A stretch of DNA of 64,000 nucleotides, taken from NCBI RefSeq assembly GCF_963576675.1, contig NC_088911.1, positions 59,109,756-59,173,755 of the forward strand, in the 5' to 3' direction. Numbering within the stretch: the stretch's first letter is position 1; each line of letters starts with the position of its first letter. Origin of the DNA: Euphorbia lathyris. Its lineage: Eukaryota; Streptophyta; Magnoliopsida; Malpighiales; Euphorbiaceae. The notes below the pieces were generated by a model. It did not search any database. It saw only the letters and a list, made by a program, of their open reading frames with translations, and had not been told where the DNA came from. Positions 54,496 through 64,000 of the stretch are shown here, in pieces. The translations under genes and the position numbers were made by a program.

Positions 54496-55440
54496 GATCC
54501 CTAAAAGCCTATCTTAGACTATCCCTTATGCGAAGAGCGTTGATCGAGCGAACATATTTATGGCTCATCTAAACAGTGTCTTAATCCCTTCAACCTTGAG
54601 CCCTTCTTGACAGTCTAGAACCCTCACTGGTGCAAGTCGCAATTCGATCGGACCTCTTCAAGTCACCCCAGACCTAGATCGACCTAATGAAAAATGTTTG
54701 GGCTCGCTCGAGCCTAAATAGAGGAAGTTCATGGAGGAAATCACCAAGCAACTACTATACAATATGGGATACATTTAGGAGGAAATAAACACAATCAAAG
54801 ATGAGCATTCAATATAGATGACAGAAGAGAAAAACTCAAAGAAGTTGAGGAAGCTATCAAATGATAAAAAAAAAGTAATATTCCATCACATGTTCTACCG
54901 GACATCACATTATTTGTATTTGACCTCTTAAGAGAGACATGTCTCCAGTCTCTCGGTAAGAAGATTCATAGGGCCAATCTAGGGAAAGGGAGTATAGCCC
55001 ATGAAAATACTGAAACCACCACTTTAGAATGCGTTGTAGGGCTCGTAACAGCAAGGGATCTAAGGAAACATACTCCCCTCCAAAGGCCATCTCAGAGGCG
55101 TCAAGTTAACTACCAATCTCGTCAATGTCCACAACGAGATCGTGTTGACAAGTCAAGATCTCCAAGATATAGGAGAAGTCTTAGACAAAGCTATGTCGAA
55201 TCCTATCCTCATAGTCAACACGAAGACCAGAAGAAAACTATTGAGCCAAGATCTAATGATAGATGGAAACCTTAGGAATGACAGTTTGAAGAGAAATCCA
55301 AAGTCAATGAAACACCCATTGACAAGGAATATATGTACAATCTTATTAGTAAGGAGCTTAAGAATGTCAAGACTGATGCAGACATCGATGCCCAGATCCC
55401 TGAAGTGACTGATACTAGCTCAACACTTGGTGCAGATATA
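54496..55440 (+). other. Degraded gag-like sequence
   Basis: Plus-strand pieces such as RRQVNYQSRQCPQRDRVDKS, RSPRYRRSLRQSYVESYPHS and KEYMYNLISKELKNVKTDAD are basic, Arg/Ser-rich and look like the end of a retroelement gag, with stops between. The 88-codon frame at 55142-55408 is in another frame. Family not certain. Confidence 0.3.
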
Positions 55441-56490
55441 CTGATGTAGACACTCGAGCCGATATCCCAATAATAAAAACCTTATATTGTTTTGCGGGAA
55501 ATATGCGATAATGTTTAGAGGAAAAAAAGTCCTACAAATTTAAAAGTCGGTCAATCGTAATTGAGTTAAACATCAACCTTTCAATCAAGGCCAGTTAGGT
55601 CATAAGAATCTACAAGATCAGTATTACTCAGGATTAGTGTTCCAATGCAGCTGATTAAGCTAGATTGAAATCTGTAACGAGCAAGTTATGATCCTTGAAA
55701 GTTTGAGACAAAATTGAGCTTTGATTGATATGTTGATTTGTGTTAGAGTTAAGTTTTACCTTATAGCCGCAAAGTGTTTCATTATGAACCCAAGGTAACT
55801 GGTCGAGTTTCAATTAAACTTTTGGTTTAAGAGTTACGGTCCATAGAAATTTGTTGGCCTTGAACGGACCGCCTAGCATGGTTTTTAGCCCTCGAGACCA
55901 TGTATACTATGGCACTGCTTATACGCAGTCCCATGGGGCGGCCATGTGTACCAATTGGGACTATGTATACATGGTACATTAGTCCTGGTTGTTGGACTAC
56001 GTGTATAAGTTCCCTTATGTTAGTGTATGCCCTAGCCCCAAAGACATTTTATATTTATTTTCATTTAATAATAAGACAATAACCTATTTTGTTTGAATTT
56101 ACTTATGCAAATTAACTTAATAGAGAATCCTAGAATAATTGTTTGGTCGTGATTTTAGACGCATGATCTATGCATTAAAACCTTGAGCACATCAAACACT
56201 TCTAAAACATCCTTATCCTATTGTTAAAACCCCAACACGACCCAGTTGAATGAGTCTAAGTGTCATAGTACTTGGAATATGTCTTGCCCTTCATCTCCTC
56301 TCTAGTAAGTGATACGAGTAATATGGACAAGATTATGAGGCTAAACGTTCATAGAAAAGAGCTTCAGTAATTTGAAATACCCACGACGGTTCACTACCTC
56401 TCTCTTTCCAAGTTTAAAAAGCCCACCTTTTATGAACATACTCCATTTCAAACTGTATTCTCTCCATCTCTTGGTTTTCTTTCTCTAACA
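55441..56490. other. Spacer without recognisable gene
   Basis: TGTAGACACTCGAGCC at 55445 resembles the TGTAGACACCGAGTCG start of the Tat/Ogre-like LTR, so this could be an old LTR of a related element. An inverted CATGTATAC/GTATACATGG pair lies near 55900-55977. No coding frame supported. Confidence 0.3.
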
Positions 56491-56494
56491 TACC

Positions 56495-56884
56495 ATGGCT
56501 CGTAAGAACACACGCTCTGCTACAGAAAACAAGGGAAAGGAAAAGAAGCATGTCGTGAGCTCAAGCATTCAGGACTCTCTAGTACTATCAAAGCAATTAC
56601 TCGCCTTTTCTGACGAGATAGAGCAGAAAAATTTCGAAGCTTTCCAAAACACAGAGCTCTGCACTACCAGGAAAATCTGTTGGGATAGTCTGAAGGAAGT
56701 GGGGCTGGACCAAGAAGTAAAAGCATTTGTGGAAGGAGCAAATTTGGCTAAGTTTTTAGCCATCGATGAACTGACCTATCATGAGCTCGTGATGGAATTC
56801 ATTTCTACCTTCCAGAGGGATGTAAAGTACAGTAGGCATTCTGTAATTTTCTGGAAAAGTAGTGAACTTCTCTTTTCCCAATAG
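56495..56884 (+). pseudogene. Athila ORF1-like fragment
   Basis: 129-residue frame starting MARKNTRSATENKGKEKKHV, containing ICWDSLKEVGLDQEVKAFVE and YHELVMEFISTF. It aligns with the relic at 1-332 over the WD(T/S)LK...LDQ.V...E...F...E..Y.EL..EF pattern. Past 56884 similar-looking pieces (GWLKMSWAYFGSF, IVVNIMEIG) occur with stops to about 57050. Function of the family is unknown. It is an isolated fragment from a different Athila-type copy, on the opposite strand. Confidence 0.55.
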
Positions 56885-57009
56885 GTAAGTATCCTATCGG
56901 TCTTGCCTACATCAAAAGTGTAGTTAAGAGTGTTTTTCTTAGTCCCCCCTTTTGGATGGCTTAAAATGAGTTGGGCATACTTTGGCTCCTTTGTTTGAGA
57001 GTTCTACTA

Positions 57010-58367
57010 CTGCAATTTCATAGTGGTTAATATCATGGAAATAGGACCCTATTAATGTCTTCTTTTGTAGTTATCTTCTCTCAACAATTCTTCATATTCG
57101 GAGACATTGGCAGCAAAAAGTCTCGATTATATTCCCTGGAACTTCTTATATAGTTCAATGTATAAACCTTATTAAGTCCAAACAAACTCATGGTTTGGAA
57201 GATTCACCATGCATATACTTTTCATCAATTTGAAACGAGCAATGTATGTGTCGATCGTCTCCACTTCTTTGAGACATTCAGGATAACTCGGTCACACAAA
57301 CTTCAGGCTCTACATGGTAGAATTGAGCATGGAACTGCCTTCCTATATTTTTCCAAGTAAACACTAAATTACAAGCTAAGGATGAAAACCAAGTAAAGGC
57401 CAAACCCATGAGCGAATTAGGGAACAACCATAATTTGAAATAATAAAAATTGGTGAGATTTTCTAGCTCCCCACATTGAATCGTAAATCTCACTGCATGC
57501 TCCAAGGTGGACTGCCCCTCCTCATCAGAGAAATTTCTAAATTCTAGGATTCGGTAACCCATCAGATAAGGATTCTCCTGATCAATAGTCCTTAGATAAG
57601 GCTTGTGAAATTATGGCATAACGACTTGCCGAAGTCTAAGGCCATAGAGTTCATGTACAATATAAGTTACAACATAAACATTTACTACTTGATTCCCAAC
57701 CGAGGCTTGTTAGATATGGATTTGAGGAACATAATAACTACCACCAAGGTTGATCCCAGTTTCTCTCATCTTCACCATGACCCCAGTCATGAATCAACTC
57801 TTCTTCCCGAGTATAGTTGTGGGGTGCAGCATGCATATTGGTGTGAGCCTGTAAATGAACAACCGAAATAATAAGTGGGTTGAGCCTACTCCCATTTAGA
57901 ATGAGGCTCAGAGTGTTTTGGAAGGTTTGAGAGTGTTTTACTCCTTTAATGGTGGAATTTGGTATTTTTCTACAAGTTGGCCTCTAATTTCTTCCACTGA
58001 GGCCACACATTTCGTTCCTTTTGCTGCAGAACCAACGACGCTTGAATCAGTCCAATCCTTATTTTCGCTTAGCAGGTCAATCTTGTAGTTAACCTATAAA
58101 AAAGTAACATCATACTTTTGGCCAAAGCCGCAATCACTTTGGTAATGTTGGCCAAGGTTGCAACCATAGTTAGAGAATTGTTTTCATCAAATTTGTAGGT
58201 GATGTCCCTTATTATTTTAGATTGAATGGATGAAACCCGGACCAGCAGTCCTTGAAGAAGCGTGGAGTGCTCCTTCAATTTTGATCGATATGATCAACAA
58301 CTTGTCTTATATTACTAGACACAACATCTGCATCATCAGACGCAACAATAGTATTCTCGTTAGACAT
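57010..58367 (-). pseudogene. Ty3/gypsy gag relic
   Basis: Minus strand. The start at 58367 reads MSNENTIVASDDADVVSSNI, then decays with frame changes. 57562-57278 is the best-preserved part, with MGYRILEFRNFSDEEGQSTL, EHAVRFTIQCGELENL and LWLFPNSLMGLAFTWFSSLA, followed by FHAQFYHVEPEVCVTELS: a retrotrans_gag domain. Pieces like NLPNHEFVW and FQGI(I)...VSEYEELLRED continue to about 57050 across several stops. No pol follows within the window. Confidence 0.7.
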
Positions 58368-58379
58368 CTTCTTTGACGG

Positions 58380-58755
58380 TATGTTTGTGTCCCACCGAGT
58401 ATGTCAATATTGTTTCGCCTTTTTGTTTCTTGTAATGCGAATGTGCCTGAGATTTTACAGGAAACCCAAAAAGTTGTTAAATCTAACTTCTAGAACCAAA
58501 CGATTGTGTTAAAGCCGAAAGGATGTAAAACCCTTAAATTTGCAATTAATTCTACGGAACGAGATTAATTGAACAACAATGCGCCAAAATTAAACGAAGT
58601 CGAATAGAAAGAACTTGAAAACTTTGAAATTGAATTGTAGAGAATTGTACTAAAAAGAAACTTATTGGATATGAAAATAACAAAGGAGAATTCTTGGGAA
58701 ATAAATACAATCAACGTAAGAACTTGCTAAATGAACATTGTAAATTTCAAAGTTA
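58380..58755. other. Leader-like sequence upstream of the gag relic
   Basis: No ORF. It should include the 5' leader and possibly LTR end of the minus-strand gypsy relic, but I could not define an LTR end or primer site. Confidence 0.3.
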
Positions 58756-58764
58756 AATTTAATA

Positions 58765-59511
58765 GGCAAAAAGCATCCTGAGGTCCCTGATCTTTCATTG
58801 TTTGGTGCATTAAGCCCTCGATCTTTTATTTAGACACATTAAGCCCCTGATCTTTCATCATTTGGTGCATTAAGCCCTCGATCTTTCATTTAGACACATT
58901 GAGCCCTTGATCTTTCATATATGGATGTATTAGAGCCTTCCATAAATCAATTAATATATAGGTTTATTAAGGGCATGTTTGGTGTGACAACAAATGATGT
59001 TCTAAAAATAATAAATTCTAAAATAAAAAATATATTATACAAATTAATAAAAATAATTTAAATAACAAATAAAAAAAATTATTGAACACAATAAAACTTT
59101 GTTTTTCGATAATTACGTTCTAAAAATAAAAATAATGTTAAAATTGAAGCACATTTTGTGAAAATAAGAAGGGTAATTTTATCAATAACAAGTAACTACA
59201 AACAACTGTTCATGAAAAGAGCTTTTCGTGAAAAGCTCCAAAAGGTTGCAGTGTCCAGAGAAAATGCGAAACGGTACAGTTATATAAACCTAACCAAACA
59301 TGCCCTTAATAAACCTATATATTAATTGATTTACGGAAGGGTCTAATACACCCATATATGAAAGATCAATGGCTCAATGTGTCTAAATGAAAGATCGGGG
59401 GCTTAATGCACCAAATGGTGAAAGATCAGGGGCTTAATGTGTCTAAATAAAAGATCGATGGCTTAATGCACCAAACAATGAAAGATCAGGGGCCTCATGA
59501 TGCTTTTTACC
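58765..59511. mobile_element. Foldback element with about 205-bp inverted arms
   Basis: Left arm 58765-58970 and right arm 59306-59511 are near-perfect inverted copies, ends GGCAAAAAGCATC and GATGCTTTTTACC. Each arm has three to four internal repeats of (TTAAGCCCCTGATCTTTCA) joined by TTTGGTGCA or TTTAGACACA. AATTTAAT flanks it on both sides (58756-58763, 59512-59519). The loop is a separate MITE-like element. Confidence 0.75.
58971..59305. mobile_element. MITE-like core in the foldback element
   Basis: GGGCATGTTTGGTGTG ... CCTAACCAAACATGCCC, about 335 bp, related to the split element at 26588-28744 in reverse orientation. It sits at the exact symmetry centre of the outer arms. Confidence 0.6.
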
Positions 59512-59519
59512 AATTTAAT

Positions 59520-59913
59520 TTTGTGTGTTGTCCTTTTTTTGACGCACCTTCCTTTATTCATATCGTAGTTGCTCCAAGTATCTGTCTTCCGCCAATCCAA
59601 AAAACTGATTAACCCATGAGCCACGTACATTGAGATTTCCTCATGATCAAAACTGCTCCCAAGCTTCAACCATTCACCTATAATTGACTCTCATGTGCTA
59701 TTTCCTCTTCAGCCTGTTAACTTCTACATCCACATAGCTAATTCAAATAATTCAATTAATTATAATTAATCAAATAATTATTGATTAATTAATAATAAAC
59801 CATTTAATTAAATATAAATTAGTGAAATTATATAATTAGACTAGAATTTTAATAATTTATCAGTACGACCGGATTACTCAAATTACATATTATTCTAATA
59901 GAAAAAGTAATTA
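59520..59913. other. Spacer, nothing recognised
   Basis: AT-rich; the 68-codon minus frame at 59463-59669 overlaps the foldback element and has no family motif. Confidence 0.35.
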
Positions 59914-60435
59914 TAAAATTAAGGGAAAAGTACAAAAATAAATATTGTGGTTACATCTGTTTTCGATTACAGTTTTGTGGTTTAAAAATTTACAAAATGG
60001 TAACTTGAGGTTCATTCCGTAAGCAAACGCATACCAAATTGACTAACGGTGTTAAAAGTCAAAAGAAAAAGAGTTAATTTGGTTCTTATATTTATTTATT
60101 TTATAAATTAGCACCCTTTATTATCTAATTATCACAAACAATCCCTAAAATTAAAAATAAAAATTAAATATACCTTCTTCTTCATCTTTCTCTAATTTTT
60201 TATTTTTATTCTTCTCTCCTCACTCTAAAAATACAAAATCAACTTTGATTTATACAATAGGTAACATAATCTGACGGGATTAGTTTCCAATATTCATACT
60301 TGGCCTTCTTAATTTATTCAAATCATCTATTTCCACACCCATATTCCTCACACCTAACCAATATCAATCTTCTTTCTTCTTCATCAATATTTAATAAACT
60401 TCGATCAATTCTGCCCCAATTTTCCTCAATATGCT

Positions 60436-60705
60436 ATGAAGTGCACTCCATGTGATCCAATCCCGCCGCCACCATCGCCTCTAGTACCATGTCCTCCTCC
60501 ACCTGCTTTGCCACCACCATCACCCCCAAAGAAACCTCCATCTACTTATTGCCCCCACCTCTATCATTTATCCACATAATCAGTCCTCTTGGGAACTTGT
60601 AACCCGTTGACAATGATTTTGGCGGTGCTGTTGGCCGTGTCACCACATCGCTGCATTTTGATTGGATGTGGGTTGTTTGGCCTTCTCATAAGCTTCAGAT
60701 TATGA
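60436..60705 (+). pseudogene. Captured fragment of a proline-rich (extensin-like) protein gene
   Basis: Frame KCTPCDPIPPPPSPLVPCPP, PPALPPPSPPKKPPSTYC, then after a one-base frame change PPPLSFIHIISPLGNL, a TAA, and PVDNDFGGAVGRV. The order of CxPC, poly-Pro and GNL-x-PVD...GAxGR recalls plant proline-rich wall-associated proteins with a C-terminal anchor. It lies inside the Pack-MULE TIRs. Broken by the frameshift and stop; identity is by resemblance only. Confidence 0.6.
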
Positions 60706-60907
60706 GGAGATGGTATAATTGCAGAAAATCAAAATTCCATAGGTGGGCATGAGAATTTTTGTGTCCAAAAGTTGAAGCTTTTAGGATTGATCTAATTTGG
60801 TACTTAGTTTTGCTTTTATTCAATAATTCCAATTTAAACTCTTTAATCTTGTTCTAAGATACATTCATAACAATAATAAGATACTATGATTTTAATTTAA
60901 TATTACC

Positions 60908-61344
60908 ATCCATAAGATGTCGGTGGCGGAGATGCGTATGTTGAGATGGATGTGTGGTCACACGAGAAAGGACCGGGTGCGTAATGAAATAATTAGGACA
61001 AAAGTAGGGGTTACATCTATTGAGAATAAAATGAGAGAAAACCGACTAAGGTGGTTTGGCCATGTGAGACGTAGAGCGCTTGATACGCCGGTTAGGAGAA
61101 CCGAAGAGTGGCAAAGGGATGTAGTGGTGAGGGGTAGGGGAAGACCTAAGCAAACTTGGAGGAGGGTGATCGAGAGTGATATGAGTTTATTGGGAATTGA
61201 GGAAAATATGGTAGTGGATAGGACGGAGTGGAGGAAGCGAATCTGTGTCGCTGACACGACTTGATTTTCACGGTTTTATATGATGGTTCATGTTAGCCGA
61301 CCCCGAATCATTTCGGGACTAAGGCTTTGTTGTTGTTGTTGTTG
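60908..61344 (+). pseudogene. 5'-truncated RTE-type LINE
   Basis: Frame 60917-61264 reads [40 protein letters not shown] and [17 protein letters not shown], the C-terminal tail of the RT protein found in plant RTE-clade LINEs. A 3' UTR ends TTTCGGGACTAAGGC followed by (TTG)n, the RTE-style tail. The 7-bp duplication TATTACC flanks it (60901-60907, 61345-61351). It is inserted into Pack-MULE 3. Only about 115 of the ORF's residues remain, in an open frame. Confidence 0.85.
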
Positions 61345-61740
61345 TATTACCTATTATATAAATCAAAGTTGATTTTGTATTTTTAGAGAGAGAAAGAAGA
61401 ATAAAAATAAGAAATTAGAGAGAGATGGAGAAGAATGTGTAATTGATTTTTATTTTTAATTTTGGGGTTTGTTTATGATAATTAGATAATAAGAGGTATT
61501 AATTTATAAAATAAATGAATATAATGATCAAATTAACTCTTTTTCTTTTAACTTTTAACACCGTTAGTCAATTTGGTATGTGTTTGCTAACAGAATGAAC
61601 CTCAATGTACCATTTTATAAATTTTTAAACTACAAGGTTGTAATTGAAAACAGGTGTAACCACAAGGTTTATTTATATACTTTTCCCCAAAATTAATTCA
61701 ATTAAAATATGAGTTTAATAGAATTTTTTCAAATCTCATG

Positions 61741-61823
61741 GAATTCCCTCGACGTTGACACTTTGGTTTGTGTAAGCTCTTTTTTTCTTTCGATGGTATA
61801 TTCCCTCGACGTTGACACTTTGG
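61741..61823. repeat. Two direct copies of ATTCCCTCGACGTTGACACT
   Basis: The 24-base word (ATTCCCTCGACGTTGACACT followed by TTGG) occurs at about 61741 and 61800, 59 bp apart. No function apparent. Confidence 0.6.
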
Positions 61824-61890
61824 AAAACTTGTGTTTTTTTTTATTATTATTATGAAACACAATCTTTCAATTTGATACATCAAGAATTTT

Positions 61891-62051
61891 CACATGCACC
61901 TTAATGAGTAAGTAAATTTGCTCATTCACCGTTAGATCTAGGCTTATTAAATCTAAATCTCATGATGTTTTGAATCTCCATTTCAGGATTCTAATAAACC
62001 TAGATTTAATAGTGAATAAATAAATTTTACATGCTCATTAAGGTACATGTG
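61891..62051. mobile_element. Small foldback MITE
   Basis: About 160 bp, nearly palindromic: CACATGCACCTTAATGAG... and ...CTCATTAAGGTACATGTG, with TTAGATCTAGGCTTATTAA facing TTAATAGTG.../AATAAACCTAGAT. No target duplication confirmed. Confidence 0.6.
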
Positions 62052-62054
62052 ATT

Positions 62055-63080
62055 AATACAGTTGATATACTGAGTAATCCTATTGAGTGTCGCAACTGAA
62101 CAAGGCATTTGCCCAATAATCACGCCAACCTCCTCAAAAGGAAGCCCAATTATAATAATTGGAAATATCAAACTCCAACGGTCTTTTTTCTTCTTTCCAT
62201 TTGAATTCCCTCTTCAACACTTCACTTTTCTAATTTATTATTTTTATATTCAAACAAAACAAGCTCATGTCATTTCCCATATATTGGATCAAGTAAATAC
62301 GGATTACTATTCTTAATTTAAATGTCCAATCCATCTCATAAATTCAAATAAAATTTCTGAACCCCACTTCATAAAGCATCATATCTAATTAAAGACAACA
62401 GAAATAGAAAATGTTTTTCATCTTTCAGTCATTCAGTAATGGTAGATAATTACTACTACTATAAATTGTGTGCCTTGTAAATTGATAGGGATGCAATAAC
62501 TAATTTTAACCCACTCAGTCTCAACTTAACCATTTTCCTCAGGAAAATTATATCAATGACCACTGATATATGAATACTAAATTTAAAAATTTAATATAAA
62601 AGTCATTTAATTTCATATTTTTTAACATTATTACTACTAAACTTTAATTAACGTTTCAAATTCACTGTTGACAGCTTCAAAATAAAAATATTTCAAGAAT
62701 TATTGATATTCTAAACAATTTTAATTTTTCAAATCTTCATTTCGAGGTCATTTATAATGTTGTTTCGTTAGGAAAGAGAAATCTCTAAAAATAGTGATTT
62801 AAAAAAATACAAATTTTGGTGGTAAATATTGTTCTAAATAATTTTAATTCTGTAACATTTTTATTTTAGTTAAAGTTTAATGTTTATAATGTTAAAAAAA
62901 CTGTAAAGCTAAACAGCTTTTTTATGTTACATTTGAAGTTTAATAACCAAAATGAGTAAAGCTAATAAACATAGAGGTAATTTATGCTAACTAATTGACA
63001 GTGTTCATTATTTTACAAACTAATATGTTAACGATGTAGAGCTCAAATTGTTTGGACGCAAATAGAAGAAAATAAGGTAT
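62055..63080. other. AT-rich spacer, nothing recognised
   Basis: No open frame with family support on either strand and no repeat that I could define. Confidence 0.4.
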
Positions 63081-63084
63081 AATA

Positions 63085-64000
63085 TGAGAAATTTTAGTGT
63101 ACGCCAGGCATACCACTTAAGATAGGTGAGGTGGTATGCTTGGCCTCTTAAAATTTGACATGTGTTATTAATTAACACATAAAACATAATTAAAATTACC
63201 CTCTTTTCCTTCCTTTACGTCTCTTTCTCCACTCCTCCTCCCTCATTAAAACAATTACCAAAGGTAAAAGAATAATAAAAAATTAACGATTCTTCATTTG
63301 TTTGTTCACTGTGGTGTTGGGTTTTTTCTGCTAAATTATTTACATCCAACTCCAGAACTTCAACAAATAAAATAAGCTAAAACTAAAAGGATGGATCAAT
63401 ATTATCACCACAATTTAATGTAAAACTCAATCATCACAGAAAAATACAATATAATGAAAATGTTAATGGTGGATTCATCAGAATTTATATAAAAATTACA
63501 ACAAATCATAGTGCAAAACCAAAGCATTCATATTCCTTTCTGGGTATTTAGATCAAATTGAAGTCAAAGTTCAGGCTGATTTCCTTTGATGAGGGGTTTT
63601 CACAAATCTGAACAATTTACTGATGGTTGCTCGCTAATATGGATGATTTCTTCAATTCCTTTGTGGCGTTGGCTTTTGGTAGAGTCAGAAAACAGATTAG
63701 ACGTCGTCGGATCTTGCTTCTTCTTTTTGTGTCGTCGGCCATACGCGGTGGGTGGTTTGCTTCGACAGTAGAAGAAAAAAAGGAAAGAGCAGACCGAAGG
63801 ATAAATGGAATTGGTTGTTATCGCGTGGAGATCGAATAGACCACTGACGGCGACCGGGGTGAAGGAGAACGAACGACGGCGAAGTCATACCATGAAAAAT
63901 TTATACGCCGGCGAAGGACTGGAAGTGATAAAGATGAGTTTGATTTTGCTTTGGGGAAAATCTAGATGCAGAAAAGGGAGAAGGATTGGAGAAAGAGACG
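63085..64000. mobile_element. Left part of a further TIR element, cut by the window edge
   Basis: CGTCTCTTTCTCCACTCCTC at 63218 is matched in reverse complement by the last bases of the window (CGTCTCTTTCTCCAATCCTT from 64000 inward), over about 27 bases with few mismatches. A 40-bp hairpin CCAGGCATACCAC...GTGGTATGCTTGG lies at 63104-63143, probably near the left end. The right arm would continue past 64000. Confidence 0.45.
63627..63839 (+). other. GC-richer segment with a 70-codon frame, unassigned
   Basis: Open frame MLANMDDFFNSFVALAFGRV...YRVEIE, Arg-rich, with no recognised family. The segment 63590-63960 has higher GC and CGGCG words than its AT-rich surroundings, as captured gene sequence does in Pack-MULEs. 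It lies inside the TIR element that runs off the window. It may be a 5' piece of a host gene; not called as a gene. Confidence 0.25.

Larger units (their letters stand above)
59923..61687 (+). mobile_element. Pack-MULE 3 (same family), with nested LINE
   Basis: TIRs 59923-60265 and 61352-61687, matching those of Pack-MULEs 1 and 2; they extend to ...AAAATACAAAATCAACTTTG on the inner side. Flanks TAAAATTAA (59914-59922) and CAAAATTAA (61688-61696), 9 bp with one mismatch. The interior carries a proline-rich gene fragment (60436-60705) and a later RTE-type LINE (60908-61344). No transposase. Confidence 0.86.

Noticed and set aside
1..64000. tRNA or rRNA genes
   Set aside because: I looked for cloverleaf-like B boxes (GGTTCGAATCC types) and conserved rRNA words and saw none; only tRNA-complementary primer sites are present.

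Overview
The window is nuclear DNA of a flowering plant, most likely a eudicot. It has intron-containing plant genes (an NPL4 homologue and a class III peroxidase), plant-type Ty1/copia and Ty3/gypsy elements, Mutator-like elements carrying pieces of plant genes, and a degraded caulimovirid copy. I cannot name the species. Only two genes look intact. Almost everything else is transposable-element DNA, much of it nested.

Layout. (1) 1-26380 is a three-layer nest. A LINE on the minus strand (25158-26380) was hit by an Athila-type Ty3/gypsy element, also minus (right LTR 23902-25157, gag-pol 18401-23782, a downstream ORF at 1-332, the rest off the left edge). That element was in turn split by a 17.4-kb Tat/Ogre-like element on the plus strand (511-17932, target duplication GCGGT). 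The inner element has 3-kb LTRs, a tRNA-Arg-type primer site and only a small gag-like frame. Its interior is otherwise 4 kb of degenerate repeats and a 1.6-kb array of 39-bp repeats before the 3' LTR. (2) 26588-32073 is a cluster of small DNA elements: a MITE-like element split by Pack-MULE 1, then Pack-MULE 2, then a TIR element rich in TTCGCGAA. (3) 32306-34506 is the NPL4 gene, followed by a Tourist-like MITE. (4) 36600-42490 is a decayed endogenous pararetrovirus on the minus strand. (5) 42500-46330 holds an internally deleted LINE, the 3' end of a copia element, a CACTA-like terminus and a Tat RNase H relic. (6) 47558-48673 is the peroxidase gene. (7) 49822-54490 is a complete copia element with identical LTRs but broken coding frames, sitting inside older retroelement debris. 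(8) 56495-64000 contains gypsy remnants, a composite foldback element, Pack-MULE 3 with a nested RTE-type LINE, a small foldback, and the left part of a further TIR element that runs off the right edge.

The two genes are functionally unrelated. NPL4 works with UFD1 and CDC48 in extracting ubiquitinated proteins; the peroxidase is a secreted haem enzyme. The strongest observation is that three members of one Mutator-like family in this window each have about 340-bp TIRs and 9-bp target duplications, and each carries a fragment of a different plant gene: a lectin receptor kinase, an SKU5-type multicopper oxidase exon, and a proline-rich protein. Coordinates come from reading by eye; element ends supported by target duplications are the most reliable.
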